A stretch of DNA of 64,000 nucleotides. Origin: Chlorocebus sabaeus. Taxonomy: Eukaryota > Chordata > Mammalia > Primates > Cercopithecidae. The position numbers and the translations under genes were made by a program. The stretch is taken from contig NC_132911.1 in NCBI RefSeq assembly GCF_047675955.1, positions 23,272,565-23,336,564 on the forward strand, in the 5' to 3' direction. Positions 37,760 to 55,971 of this stretch are shown here, in pieces (within the stretch, counting starts at the first letter, position 1; each line of letters opens with the position of its first letter). The notes under the pieces were generated by a model that made no database searches, had not been told where the DNA came from, and worked only from the letters and a program-made list of their open reading frames with translations.

Positions 37760-38660
37760 ATTTTTGCATTTCTACTAAGAACTCTTGAGTGAAATCCAAA
37801 CTCCTTAGCTTTGAATTCAATGTCCTCTATGCTTAGCTCCCCATCCTACATTCCCAGATATGTTCCCCCTCTAAATACCTTTCAAGCCACCAGGCCATTG
37901 AACAATAAGCTCCTCTGAGGCTGGTATATACTTTACTAAGTGGTACTTGTGGTAGATACCCAGCAAGTCATATTTCCCTTAATCCACACCTGTATAGTTC
38001 CCTTTCTCACTGAATCTGGTTGACGTTATGACTTGCTTGGATGTGGTGTTGAGCCTAGGCTGGAAGAGACCTGCAGCTTTTGTTTTTGCTCTTTTGCTGT
38101 CTTGAGAGGTCATGCAAGAAAGCCTGGGACAGCTTCCTTGAGGGTGCATGTTCTTGGGAGAGAGAAAGGCCCTTGAGTACTAAAGGCCATGAGGAAAGGA
38201 AGAGGAACACCCAGCTTCTAGCTAGTTGCAGCTAGCTAGACGTGCCAGACTATGAGTGAGGCCATAGGGTTCTTCAGCCCTGGGCTGAACTTATTGTGGA
38301 GTGGAGATAAGCCATTCACTTGAGCCCAATATAGATTGTGTAATTGCAAACAAATACGTAGTTGCTAAGCCACTGAGTTCTCGGGTGTTTGTTATACAGC
38401 AATAGATAGCTGATACAGTATTGTAAGTCATCTTTGTGTCTGATGCCAAACAGGGTTTTATTGGTTTGCTCACTCACTATTTCCTGGGCATGCTTCATGC
38501 ATTCACACCTTCTCCTGTACCCATGGTCATATTCCTCCAACCTGGAAACATTGATTTTTCCCTTTTATCTATCCAAATACAACCATTTCTACTTTCTCTG
38601 ATACTCCAATTAGAGCTTCTTGTTCCTGAACTCCTTTGGGGCCTCTTGCTATTTGGCATA
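37760..38660. mobile_element. L2-like LINE remnant split by an LTR
   Basis: AACTCCTTAGCTTTGAATTCAA...CACCAGGCC (37800-37915) and TTTCCTGGGCATGCTTCATGC...CAACCTGGAAAC (38475-38550) read as L2 body sequence. Confidence 0.5.
37925..38420 (+). mobile_element. MaLR/MLT1-type LTR remnant
   Basis: Ends with GTTGCTAAGCCACTGAGTTC and TTATACAGCAATAGATAGCTGATAC, a typical MaLR LTR 3' end. Left boundary approximate. Confidence 0.55.
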
Positions 38661-38894
38661 TACTGTGTGTGTGTGTCTGTCTGTGTTTTTTTTTTTTTTT
38701 TTTTTTTTTTTTGCATAGGTCTTCTCACTATAATTGCATTTTAAGCTCCTCAAGAATAGGTCCTATCTTTTAAAACATCTTTCTTGAGATATAAGGCACA
38801 TACCAACAAATTTGCCCATTGGAAGTATGCAATGTGAATTATATATCCACAAAGTTGTGCAACCATCACCACAGTCTAAGTTTGGAACGTTTTC

Positions 38895-39502
<608 letters not shown>

Positions 39503-39672
39503 AACATTTTCATCACTCCTGAAGGAAATCTCATATCTATTAGTTGTCACTGCCAATTCCACCCAACCCCGCCTCTAGGCAACCACAAATCTACTTTCAG
39601 TCTTTACAGAATTAGGATCTATATTTTTTTGGTTATATAGCAGAAGCCCACAGAATTACTCTGTGTTGATGA

Positions 39673-40085
<413 letters not shown>

Positions 40086-40100
40086 TGGGGAGGGTATTTC

Positions 40101-41167
40101 ATGGCATCTCACATGTCACCAGTCTCTGTGACTTCTTTCCTCTTTCTTCAGAGGCAACAGGATAAATTAGAGAAAGTGCATCTCAGGACCTCAGGCCAAA
40201 CCTTGCCTCAGCTGATGATTCGTTGTGATGTCTAGAGCTGGTTCCTCTGCTTCCCCGAGCCTCAGTTTCTGCAGTAATAATATTTTGTAGAAGAAGTGTG
40301 AGGACCAAATTCATAACACATGGGAAACACCTCCCATCAGACCAAGGGAGATGTTTCCTTTTCTTCCCTTTCCTTCTTATGCTTGTCCCATTGAACCCCT
40401 TTCACTGCCCAGTGATTTGAAGGTGGCTCTTTCCTCCAGTCTTTCCTCCACTTTAGACACCATCTCAACTCTACCCCAATAAGGAATGGGTGGACCAAGG
40501 TATCAGGTGCTGGAGCAGGCTGGAGAGCTGAGGGACAGCATGATGCTACCGGGGGGAGCCAATGTGATACCCAGGACCAGGACATTCCCAGACTCACTGG
40601 ACAAACTTTTCATCAGTCCCTTCCAAAGATAAGACTTCGGATATAACTCTTCATTTTCCAGTTCCCTCTACAGTGACTTTTGGGGCACACATGCTCAGGT
40701 AGCCATTTAATTTCATGGAAACTTGAGTTTCCATGAAAAAAAAAAAAAAATCCCAGAGAACCAAATAGTTGCCTATTGGGTTAGCTGCAGATTGGTTGTC
40801 TTGTTGGATAAATTGGCTGACATGGGTTTGCTCACACAGAAGGCTGGCTAAGCATGGTGGTGGTTTGGTTTCCAAATGTGGGCAAACACAGGGGCCTGGT
40901 GCCATCTATGCTGGTGGACTTGTTGTGCTGTGCTCTATGCATCTATCAGTTTTCACAAAATTGACAACCTGGGTTACAGGTTTCATCCTGAGCTTCTGCA
41001 AAGAGAGCACACTGGGAGCAGATGGACTGTCAATTACATTCCAAGAACTTCCCAGTGGGTCCCCCATACTCTCTCTGCTGGGGCTCCCTGACCTGGGGGC
41101 TCCCAGGGGTGGGCAATAAGCCTGTACAACCAGAGAGACTTCTAAAGAGAGAATTCTTGGGATGGAG
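40101..41167. other. Unassigned sequence with a weak MIR-like patch
   Basis: CTTCCCCGAGCCTCAGTTTCTGC near 40251 resembles an antisense MIR core. Overlapping open frames near 40770-41376 on both strands have no recognisable domains. A perfect 12-bp hairpin lies at 40711-40738. Confidence 0.45.
40711..40738. repeat. Perfect 12-bp inverted repeat with 4-base loop
   Basis: TTTCATGGAAAC (40711-40722), loop TTGA, GTTTCCATGAAA (40727-40738), followed by an A-run. Confidence 0.9.
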
Positions 41168-41172
41168 GAGCT

Positions 41173-41528
41173 TGATGTGGTGTGGCTGTGTCCCCACCGA
41201 AATCTCACCTTGAATTGTAATAATCCCCACGTGTCAAGGGTGGGGCCAAGTGGAGATAATTGAATTATGGGGATGGTTTTCCCCATATGGTTCTTGTGGT
41301 AGTGAATACATCTCATGAGATCCAATAGTTTTATAAAGGGTAGTTCCGCTGCACACGCGCTCTTGCCTGCCATCATGTAAGACGTCTCTTCGCTCTTCCT
41401 TTGTCTTCTGCCTTGTTTGTGAGGCCTCCCCAGCCATGTGGAATTATGAGTCCATTAAACCTCTTTCCTTTATAAATTACCCAGTCTCAGGTATGTCTTT
41501 ATTAGCAGCGTGAGAACAGACTAATACA
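41173..41528 (+). mobile_element. THE1-type solo LTR (ERVL-MaLR)
   Basis: A 356-bp LTR, near the usual THE1 length: TGATGTGGTGTGGCTGTGTCC start, CATTAAACCTCTTTCC, end GAACAGACTAATACA. TSD GAGCT (41168-41172) and GAGTT (41529-41533), one difference. Confidence 0.9.
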
Positions 41529-41533
41529 GAGTT

Positions 41534-43700
41534 CATTGCTATGGTGGAGGGAAGTATGGGGGACCCTGGCAAAGAGAGAGCTGGGGCTGTGTTTTTGCTT
41601 GGCAGATGGGACATGCTCACCTGGCCGAGGTTCCAACTTTGGGAAAGGAAGATCTTTTGGCCCTCAGTTTTTGCCTGATTCTGTAGTCACAATAGACCTA
41701 GTTCTGTCTGTGCTCTGACCTCCCCCCAGGATTGTGGGATGTTCTGGTGACATTCGAGATGTTCTGCTGCACATTCTTGGGTCTATCTGGCCTCACTCTG
41801 TGCCCGGCTGCTGGCTGCTCACTGTGCCACCTCCAATCCCTTTTACCCATTCCCCACAGTGGTGAAGTGGGGGTGGTGGGGGCCACTCCTGTGCTCCGGG
41901 AGCAGGCAAGGAGTTCAGAAGATTAGGATTCTGGTTTCTTCCGCTGACTGTTCAGAGGATTCCCACCTCCAGCACGTTGGCTTCTGCAGGACTGAGGGCA
42001 CCTGCCTGCTCATCTAGCTCCTATCCTTGGTCAGGATGACTCAAAATGAGCTCTGCTAGGTTCTCTCTTCTCCACCAGAGCCCGAGGCTGACAGAGAGGA
42101 AGGCTGTCCGAGGTGCTGCCCCTATGACAGTGCAGGAAGGGGGGCTGGGGATATGGGGATATGAGCAAAGACGCGCAGGAGATCCACTGCCCTATCCCTT
42201 TGATTGTTTTCTTCCCCTCTTTTCCACTCCCATACGACCACACTCATCAAAATAGGAAACGATGTCATCACTTATGTACATGTCTCCCCTTCGTGCGTTG
42301 CTCTGGGTCACTACTTCCTGTTTCTGAGTCATCAGGAAGGTAATTTCCCCCGGTGCTCAATATCCTCCAGGACACTGTGATCACTCAGCATCTACCCAAC
42401 TTCCCCTCCTCTATCCCTTCCATAAAAACATACCAAAAAGACCATCTCCTGCACCACTACAAAAAAGACCTAAACTAAACACTGTGCAGCTGTTGGTCTG
42501 AGTTGCTGCAAGCTCACAAAATGCATGGGGATCACAGCCCCCAGCCCTATCTGGAATGGCTGATTGCCTGGATTTAATTGGATAGTTAAATACAGATGAA
42601 GATGATTCTGGAGTGCAGATGAGTCCTGGTGCAACAAGATCCGTCTAAGACTCTGCCTACTAAGGGAAGTAGGGTATTTGGCTGCCCCCTAAAATAAAGA
42701 ATGAATCAAACTGCCGGAACAAGACACCCCAGGAGGCATGAGATGGCACTGGAAGGATTTGTGTTAGAGTCAACTGAAGCAAAACTTTAAGGAGCTAGTC
42801 CTGTAGACAGCCCCCCACTACATTTTTCCTTCCTTCCCCTCCTTTTCATCCTCCTTCCCCTTTTCCTTCCTCCCCTCTTTCTTTCTTTTTCTTTCGTTCC
42901 TTTTTCAGTCATGCACTATACTTTCTGTCTGCCTATCTTTCTTTCTTTTTTAATCTGATGTTCACAAGAGGGAAGTGACTAGTGATAGGAACTAAGTGAT
43001 TGGGGCTCAGTAATTCATTCAACAAACACTTATCAAGTATCTACCATGTGGCAAGCTCTTTGCTAGGTACTGAAGCTCAGAGATGTGTAAGATACCTTTC
43101 TGGCTTCCAAGAAGCTCATAGTTGATGGAGTGTCACATAAATTAATAATTGATATAGAATGTGGAAAATCACATCATGGGGATGACTCAGGGATTGTGTG
43201 AACACGGAGAACAGACCTCATGGCACAACTGGGTGATGGTGGAAGATTCTGGAAGAGCAGTCACTGGAGCAGAGGCTCACGAGGTGGAGTAATTACTAGG
43301 GCACTGTCTGAGTAAGGTGTTTGATTGTTGGAGGGTGAAGAGGGAATGGGAACTGAAGAAACAAAGTGTGTATAGGTTGACATTTCTGAGGAACTTCACA
43401 ATGGAAAGACAGAGGATGAGAGGAGACAGATGTAGGGTTCAGTTGTTTCATTGAAGGCACACGTATTGTGAACTTGTGTATGTGATAGGCACTGACCAGG
43501 CACCAAGTACCCGAAAGCGGATGAAATTTTGCCTGCAGCCTTAATGTCCTATTGGGAAAGGCAAACAGACACATCATAGACATTTTAAGTAAAATGTGAG
43601 AAGTGCTATGATAGAGCTATGGACAGAGCTCAGGGCAGCATCTAGTGAAGCCTGGGTGTTCAGGGAAGGCTTCCTGGAGAGAGGCTTCTAAGCGATTTCA
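41534..43700. other. Unassigned sequence; old repeat-like motifs near 43000-43690
   Basis: No exon I can defend. ATTCATTCAACAAACACTTATC..CTACCATGTGGCAAGC (43013-43068) and a similar block near 43460-43690 resemble an ancient common mammalian repeat I could not name. Confidence 0.45.
42822..42945 (+). repeat. Polypyrimidine CTTTC/CTTCC tract
   Basis: Almost entirely C and T, with CCTTCC and CTTT units, interrupted by short mixed stretches. Confidence 0.8.
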
Positions 43701-43704
43701 TTTT

Positions 43705-44660
43705 TGAAACTGGTTTTTACTTTCATGTGAAGTTTTAAAAAGTGATCAAATATACATAACATAAAATTTACCTTTTTAACCATTTTTGAGTGTACGGTTC
43801 TGTGGCAATAAAAACATTCACATTATTGTGTGACCACCACCACCACCATCATCCATGTGCAGAACTTTGTCATCTTTCCAAATGGAAAGTCTGTGCCCAT
43901 TCAACACGAGCCCCCATTTCCCCATCCCCCAGCCCCTGGCAGTCCTGTTCTGCTTTGTGCCTCTGTGCGTTTGACTCTTCTAGGTGCCTAGGTACAAATG
44001 GAATCATACAGTATTTGTCTTTTTGTGACTGTCTTATTTCACATGGCATCCTGTCACAATGTGTCAGGATTTCCTTCCTTTTTAAAATTTTTTTATTTTT
44101 TGAGACAAGGTCATTACTCTGTTGCCCAGGATAGAGTGCAGTGGCATGATCACGGCTAACTGCAACCTTGACCTCTTCAGACTCAGCTGATCCTCCTGCC
44201 TCAGCTTCCTGAGTAGCTGGGACTGCTGGAGTACACCACCATGCCCAGCTAATTTTTAAATTTTTTGTAGGAATTTTTTTTTTTTTTTGAGATGGAGTCT
44301 CACTGTGTCACCCAGGCTGGAGTGCAGTGGTGCTCTCTTGGCCCACTGCTTCCTCAGCCCCCACCCTGGGTTCATGCAATTCTCCTGCCTCTGCCTCCTG
44401 AGTAGTTACAGGTGCCCACCACCACACCCGGCTAATTTTTGTATTTTTAGTAGAGACAAGATTTCACCCTGTTGGCCAGGCTGGTCTCAAACTTCTGACC
44501 CCCAGTGATCTGCCCACTTCAGCCTCCCAAAATGTTGGGATTACAAGCGTGAACCACCACACCCTGCCTGGATTTCCTTCCTTTTTAAAGCTGAATAATA
44601 TTTCACTGTATGCATAGACCTCATTTATTCATTCATCTGACATGGACACTTGGGATGTTA
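43705..44660 (-). mobile_element. Old L1M 3' region split by Alus
   Basis: AACATAAAATTTACCTTTTTAACC, TGTGACCACCACCACC, TACAAATGGAATCATACAGTATTTG and GCTGAATAATATTTCACTGTATGC are antisense L1M landmarks in order. Confidence 0.75.
44067..44589 (-). mobile_element. Composite of 1.5 Alus between one 20-bp TSD
   Basis: A single right-arm Alu piece (44095-44262) is followed by a complete AluS (44276-44569). The 20-base direct repeat starting GGATTTCCTTCC lies at 44067-44086 and 44570-44589, outside both. No left arm of the first Alu remains. Confidence 0.85.
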
Positions 44661-46902
<2,242 letters not shown>

Positions 46903-46911
46903 ATCATGTTT

Positions 46912-47382
<471 letters not shown>

Positions 47383-47391
47383 CTTATAGTA

Positions 47392-48110
47392 CTTTATGCA
47401 ACCAAAATGTTCTGTCAGTTCCATCCCCAAAACATGCCATGGTGCTCTTCACTTCCTTTTATGACCACAGATGTATCCAGGCTAGATTGCCATCATCTTG
47501 TACCTGGCAACTTGCAATAGTTTCTTAACTGATCTCTCTCTTCCTGCTTTTGTCTCTCTTCAATGCATTTTCCACAGAGCTGCTAGAGAAATCATCTTAA
47601 GAGGTAAATTGGCTCACATCAGACCTCCACATAAAACTTCTCAAGTTTTCAAAGGTACCATAAGGAATGGCTTCAGAACCAGGCGGAATTGTGGTGAGAC
47701 CTGGCTCTGCTGCTGAAAAGCCAACTAAGATGGAATGTGTTACTTAACCTCTCCAAGTGCTTCCCAATACACTTGGACTAAAAGCCAGACTTCTCTCCAT
47801 GGCCCACAGGATCTGTAAGAGCTGGCTCCCTTTCTTGGAGGGTCTCAAGTGCATTCTTGAGTCTTGTTGGTACTGCTGGCTCCTTTACTCAATATGCTGC
47901 AGCCACACTGGGCATTTGGTTTTTTTCTGCCTCAGGACGTTAGCACATGCTGCCGTTTTAGAATGGGATGATGCTCCCTCCAGTATTCATCTGGTTAAAT
48001 CTTTTTCATCCTTTGGGTCCCAGCTTAAAAAACCGTTTCCTTATATAGTAGAGACCTTCTCTGAATGCCTAACTTAAACTATACCCTCCCTGTGCTTGGA
48101 GTTTCCTGGT
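47392..48110. mobile_element. L2-like LINE remnant
   Basis: CTCACATCAGACCTCCACATAAAACTTCTC, GCCACACTGGGCATTTGG, TGCCTCAGGACGTTAGCACATGCTG and GAGACCTTCTCTGAATGCC follow L2 order. Interrupted at 47646-47757. Confidence 0.6.
47646..47757 (-). repeat. 104-bp inverted repeat, right arm (inserted copy)
   Basis: Arm at 47654-47757, preceded by 8 extra bases TTTTCAAA. L2-like text reads CTTCTCAAG before and TGCTTCCC after, so the copy seems to have been inserted into an L2; CTCAAG/CTCCAAG at the two edges is a possible microhomology. Confidence 0.88.
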
Positions 48111-49394
48111 AGGCAAAGAAGGAAATATGGTCCATTACAAAGATCTCATTGTCAGAAAGGAGAGAGAATGCTGGTTGTTCATGATGAGAGTTTCCTCTGG
48201 CACAGAATTTGAAAAGAAATTTCCTGCATGGGGCCTTCTATAGGAATCACAGGCCAATGTAAAGGACAGATTGTCCTCAACAAAAACCATGTGATTCAGA
48301 GTGGATTGGGTAGATAAAAAATACTGAAAGGTCTCAGAGGTCTCTGTTGGAGGAGTTGACTGGGGAAAGCTTCACAGAAGAGGCAAGAACTTGGCCATGC
48401 GGAGGAGAAGGATTTGGAATAGCTTGAGAAGAAGACAGCATGGATGGGGCTTTATTAAGGATGGGAATTGAAGCACATAAAAGACTGTAACACATTGCCC
48501 AGTGTGCGATGGGTGCACAGTTTATCTTAGTTTAGTTTCTTCTAGTCCCTGAAGGAAGGTTACCATTTGTCGGCATAATCTATGCCGTGACTTTGGTAGC
48601 CAGTGCAGCTTTTAGGCCAATCCATGAAGAGGCTAATCCCTGCCCACTTTCTGTGTCTGCTTACCCTTTTTCCACCCAAACATCTTAGCAACTCTACCCC
48701 ACAGGCCTGGGACCAGGGCATGGTAAGCCAGGCACTGAGGGTGCTTGTTGGGTGATCCTGAGAGAGCACCTGCCTTGATGTTGCACCCTGACTGCAACTC
48801 AGTCCTGGGACCCTAACTCATGCTGGCCAGTGTCTGACCTTAGCCCATCAGGTCATCATCCATTTGTGCTGAAAGGAGCCACAGGAAACTTGCAGCAAGT
48901 ATGTGGGGAAGGAAGTAGGAAGAGTGGCACTAGAAAGAGATGAGGTGCTAGACGCATTCATTCAAATACCCTTTCCAAAAACATCTGACTTAGTTTCTTT
49001 ACATTGTCAGGGAAGCTTTTAAAGACCAGCTGCCTCTTATTAATGCTGTTTGGGCTGATCCTCTTCCCGCCAGCCCTGCTCTTGGGCTGTGCCAGCATAA
49101 ACGGCCTGGTGGAAGTGGAGGACATGCCGAGTGACGTCAGTGGCTGGGTCTGAGCTTCAGATCTTAGCCCAGGCAGCTGAGAACACAGCGCCTTGGTCCC
49201 CTTCCAGGGAGAATATAAAATACTCTATCCGCTGCCTGAGAAGGCTGGCTAAGCTTTGGGGGACCAGAAGATGGAAGGGCCTCCAGAGTCAACCCCAGCA
49301 GCGGAACTGGCCTTGCATGAAGGAAAGGCAGAGGTTGCCAACACTTTGTGACTTAAGAGGTGGCCAGTGGTCCCCAGGGCCATATATCTCTATT
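48111..49394. other. Unassigned, mostly single-copy sequence with a CRE and TATA-like pair
   Basis: No exon recognised. See the candidate promoter at 49132. Confidence 0.45.
49132..49220 (+). promoter_or_regulatory. Candidate promoter: perfect CRE plus TATA-like box
   Basis: TGACGTCA (49132-49139) is the full palindromic cAMP response element. TATAAAA lies 74 bases downstream (49214-49220). Spacing is plausible for a CREB/ATF-dependent promoter on the plus strand, but no gene is recognised downstream. Confidence 0.3.
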
Positions 49395-49710
49395 AGGGGA
49401 AAGGAGCATGGGGTTTGGGGGTCACAGTGCTCTGAGTATGAATGCAGACATTTGCTAGTTATATGACCTTGAGCAAGTTATCTATTAGGTTGGTGCAAAA
49501 CCAACTGTGGTCTTTGCCATTGCTTCTAATGGTAAAGATCACAATTACTTTTGTACCAACCCAATAGTATCTCTGAGCAGTATTTCCTCAACCGTCTGAT
49601 GGATGTGAGTAATGATACCAGTAGCCATCTAAGAGGGTTGTTGGGATTACAATGTTTATTTATGTGAAGGGCCCAGGACAGATGGAATCTGGTACATAAT
49701 AGAAGTTCAA
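49395..49710 (-). mobile_element. MIR SINE interrupted by MADE1
   Basis: Antisense MIR: TTTGCTAGTTATATGACCTTGAGCAAG, then after the MADE1 TCTCTGAGCAGTATTTCCTCA, then GGGTTGTTGGGATTACA. Confidence 0.75.
49485..49564. mobile_element. MADE1 (mariner MITE), exactly 80 bp
   Basis: TTAGGTTGGTGCAAAA at the left and TTTTGTACCAACCCAA at the right as terminal inverted repeats, near-palindromic throughout, TA on both sides (49483-49484 and 49565-49566). The class that gave rise to the miR-548 family. Confidence 0.95.
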
Positions 49711-49717
49711 GAAAATT

Positions 49718-49855
49718 TTCCCTCCCTCCCTCCCTCCCTGCTTCCCTCCCTCTCTCCTTCCCTCTCTCCTTCCCTTCTCAGTTCTTCCCTTCCCTCTCCT
49801 TCCTTTCTCTTTCCTGCGCCCCCCCCCAACCTTCCCTCTTTCCCTCTTTCTCCTT
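49718..49855 (+). repeat. CCCT/CTTCC polypyrimidine tract
   Basis: TCCC units followed by CCTTCCCT and CTTTCC blocks and a C9 run near 49820-49828. Confidence 0.85.
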
Positions 49856-50379
49856 TGGTGAAAGCTAAACTGTCTGTGAGGTTGGCATGGGGGTTACATC
49901 ATGAAGGAAGAAATGCATTCTTGTCGTGAAAACTCTGAAAAGCTTGGAATCAGAGGCATCAGGTACCACTGAAGGTGGAGGCACTGGGAAAGGGCAAAAA
50001 GCAGGCTGCGGGAACATTTCATAAGGAACCCTTAGATACCCATATTTTCTCTCCCATCTTTAGGCAACCAGGCAACTTCCCCAGTACCTGCCATTCCTCC
50101 CACCACACCCCATGCCTGGGGATTAATTCTGGCCCTCAGGTCATGTGCTGGAAGCAGGGGCACTAAGTGACACTTTGCATGCGGAACAGGAAGTTTCCCT
50201 TGGCCTCTTCTGCTTTACAGCCCACTCAACACAGGCAGCCAGGTGAGGAGATTGGCCTCCCCAAACACAGGGCCTAGCAGAAGAGACGGATCCTTTCTTA
50301 AACTCTGGAGAGGCTCATGAGGCAGTAGGCTCTGCCCATGCATGATGAACTTCTTAAATGTAGTGCCTAATCATTAAGT
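49856..50379. other. Unassigned sequence
   Basis: No exon or repeat family recognised. Confidence 0.45.
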
Positions 50380-50623
50380 ATGAAGAGAAACCAGGAATCA
50401 CCAACAAACTGAGGCAGATTGTAAGTGTACATGGAGATCCTGACAGATAAATGAATGGAAGAAAGGAGTAGAGACAATGTAGGAGGCATAAAAAAGTTCA
50501 AAATATAATGATTAATGCTATTCATATGATAAGAGAAAATATATCTATGAAATAAGAATGGGATTTTATGTAAAGAAACATTCAGAGAACAGGAAAGGGC
50601 TTTTGAAAATTAAAATATGTTAG

Positions 50624-50996
<373 letters not shown>

Positions 50997-52150
50997 TAAT
51001 GTTGAGGAAAGATAATGGCTCAGAAGAAGAAAAGAAGGATAAAGTGATGGAAAGTAGAAAAGATGAGAAAATGAGAAAATCAGTCCAAAAGATCAAACAT
51101 CTAACTAATAAGAGCCCAGAAGGAGAAAATTGAAAGTAGAAGAGGTTAGTTATCAAATAAATGAGAACAAAGTTTTCAAGTCTTCTGAAGACCTGGCTTT
51201 CCAAACTGAAAGAGCCAGTGAGGACCTAGCGCATAATAGATGAAAAACAGTTCACATACAAAGTACAGCATGGTGAAATATCAGGACCCTAATGATAAAG
51301 AGAAGTTTGTAAAAGCTACCAGAGAGGAACAGATTATATACTAGGGACCAGGAATCAGAATAGCATAGGACATCTCTACAGTTTGGAGATGGTGCAGCAG
51401 TGCCTTCAACATTCTGGGGGAAAATGATTTCCAACCTAGAGCCATAGCCCAAACAAAATGACCATTTAGGAGTGAGAGTAGACTTGCAAGGTCTCAAAAG
51501 ATGTTCCTTCCGTGCCCTTGTTTTCAGAAAGCTACTGTAGGATGCAATCCACCAAAACAAGGATATAAACCAAGAAATAGAAAGACTTAGAATCTAGGAA
51601 TCAGGTTCTCTAAAACTGGGAGAAGCAAAGAAAAAATTAACAGATGGTAGCAAAGGAAAACCTCAGTATGACAGCTGGACAGTCAGTCTAGGCAGTAATC
51701 CTTCCATATGGAACTGATGATGGAGGGATTATAGGAGACACAAATATTAAGCGGTGGATTTCCTCATGTGTTTCATTGTATTGAGAAGAGTTTTACTGTT
51801 CTTTTGGAAAGTGTGGGACTGAACAGGGAAAGAAAGATTAGGAAAAAATATGTAAAAACAAAATGTGTACAAGGAAAAACTAAATTAGTAAACTAAATTA
51901 AAAAACATTAGTACACTAAATATATGAAATATATATATAGACATGGTCACGTGAATATTGATTAATTAACCACTAATTATGGTATAACAATATGGGGAGG
52001 ATGAAGGAAGGGGGAAAAGGGATGTTTGTGTGTCTGGTGGGAGATGCTGAGCAGTTGGTAGAGAGAGCTTGATCTTCATCTTCCATACTAGGGAGATATA
52101 ATGTTTAAATATAAAAAGTTAAAGTATAACATACATATGTTATTTAGAAA

Positions 52151-54195
52151 AAGGAGGATTATGGAAAAATATCTTAAAAATTTGTTAAGCCTTGTAGCAT
52201 TATTTAACTTCAAAAGCTGTGCTTATGCATTCCTTTGATTTAAAAAATGAATGAAAAGTATTTCTTGCACAGCTTGGCTATGCAGAGCACCGTCTAGATG
52301 TGGGATCTTGAGTCACAGTAACTATTTTCTTTTTTTAAAGTTGAGAGAGGCTTAAATGCAATTATAAGCTAAAATCTGAGGGAAGAATAGAGATAGGAGA
52401 TACAGAAAAAGAGGGATAATTAATGTTTCAGGGATAGTCTCTAAAGCAAAGGTGGATGGAAGAATGAACCTTAGAACACTGCTTGGAGAAGAAGCGGTAG
52501 GTACAGAAACACTTAGGAAGTTGAGGGAGATCTTGCCTGAGGCATCCTGTTTCTGGTGAAATAAGAGGCAAGATACCTTATTCAGAGTGGAGATGTTGTT
52601 GTGGAGAGGGTTTGAAAAGAGTATTAAAGTTGGAATCGTTACTGCAGAGACTAGGGAAAAAGAGCTGACTCAGGAATATAACAGGATACCTTGGCAGACC
52701 TGAGGGTTTGGTTGAGAATGGAATCAATATATTGGGATTGTCAAATCTCCCCAGCTGTAATGTTTCTTTAGTAAGTCCTGTAATCCTAGGGAACATGGAT
52801 GGTTGGGATCCTGGGAGCTTGAGGGACCAGCGTAGCTCAGGACAGGACAAGGGAGTTGAGAGTGATGGGGAGAAGTGGTCGACATTCTTCCACTTAGGGT
52901 CTGGTCTAGACAAGGGTGGAGATGAAGCAGAGGAAGGTGAACAGCTTTGGAGGAAAGGCTTCAAGGGCCTGGGTGCTCCATGAAGCTGGAGAGTAGGGTA
53001 GGAAAAAAGAGGGAGGAAGCTGCAAGTATGGGATGTTTTCACTGGAGGTGAGCTCCAGGGTCCAAGAGGCTAATATTTTGCAAGTGGAGCAGTTGACCTT
53101 GGGACAATGAAACCAGGGTGTTGGAAGGATTGTCCCCGGGATGCCGTCAGTGCTTAAGGTGAGGAAGATGCTAGTGATCCAGCTGCCGAAGTCTGATGAC
53201 TGTAGTGGGATTTACTGGGAGGTCAGGACAGGAATACTGTGAGAAGAGTCAGTGAGTGGTAGAGCCAGACAGCATGGGGGCCAACAGGGAGGGACTTTCA
53301 ATGTGACAATGAAGATCTGGGAGAATATCCCAGCTCTAGCATAGGGCACAGGAGTGCATGCAGTCTCTATTCTAGAGGGCTACAAAGGAAAGCACTGATG
53401 CTGGGGAAGGGTGAGCTTTAGACAAGGCAAGTTGATGGAGAGAGTCTCTTTCGGTGGCATAGGTGGGGTTTTCAGTCAGCAGGGAGGCAGAGGGGCATGG
53501 ACCAATGTGAAAGAGGAGGGGGTGAGAGCCCGGAATTAACTGATTTTGATTTAAAAGCTTTGAGGCTGAAACATTTTCTTTTATTGGAAGAGAAGCAAAG
53601 CTACAAAAGCAGTGGGGAGAAGGGTAAGGCATAGTGCATTGACTAATCTGGCCCCCTAGGAGAACCCAAAATGCAAAACAAGCAAACAGGCCCCACAGGT
53701 GCCAGGGAACATGGAGATGCTGTGCCATTGAGCTGGCTGGAGTCCTACCAGTTCTTCCAGTTTAATACTTCTTTATAGGACAACCCAAAACTAGCAGCGT
53801 CTGCTTAGCATGACGAAGCTCAACTTATTTTAGTGCAAGGTGCTTCTAAGAATCTTGTCTTTTCCAGGACTAAAATCACATTGGGAGTTGTAGGACAGTA
53901 TGTTCTTGAGTGGGACTCTCAGGACTGCCCCAGATTGAGTTTCTTAAACTTACTCTTTGACTGCCACTATATGTATCTTCTAGGCTTTCTCACAGTTTTG
54001 CTTGGCTGCAAAATCCCCAAATAAGCCAATGTTGAATTTCATCTCCCCACAACCCATCATTCCCCGTTTGCTGCTGGAGATAACGACACAACTCTGTGGA
54101 TTAGCATCACTACAAAGCCCTGAAGGCTTGCTTTCTACTTTATCAAGAAAAATGGAAACCAAAGGGCATGATTTTCTTCAATATATTTAAATCTT
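52151..54195. other. Unassigned sequence
   Basis: No exon I can defend. The 154-codon antisense frame at 52578-53042 and an overlapping sense frame lack any recognisable domain. Confidence 0.45.
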
Positions 54196-55960
<1,765 letters not shown>

Positions 55961-55971
55961 GCCAATAAATG

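Noticed and set aside
38214..38240. CTAGCTAG-type near-palindrome
   Set aside because: Short and imperfect, probably simple-sequence chance.
52578..53042. 154-codon antisense frame
   Set aside because: No domain, no splice context, comparable sense frame in the same DNA; probably chance.
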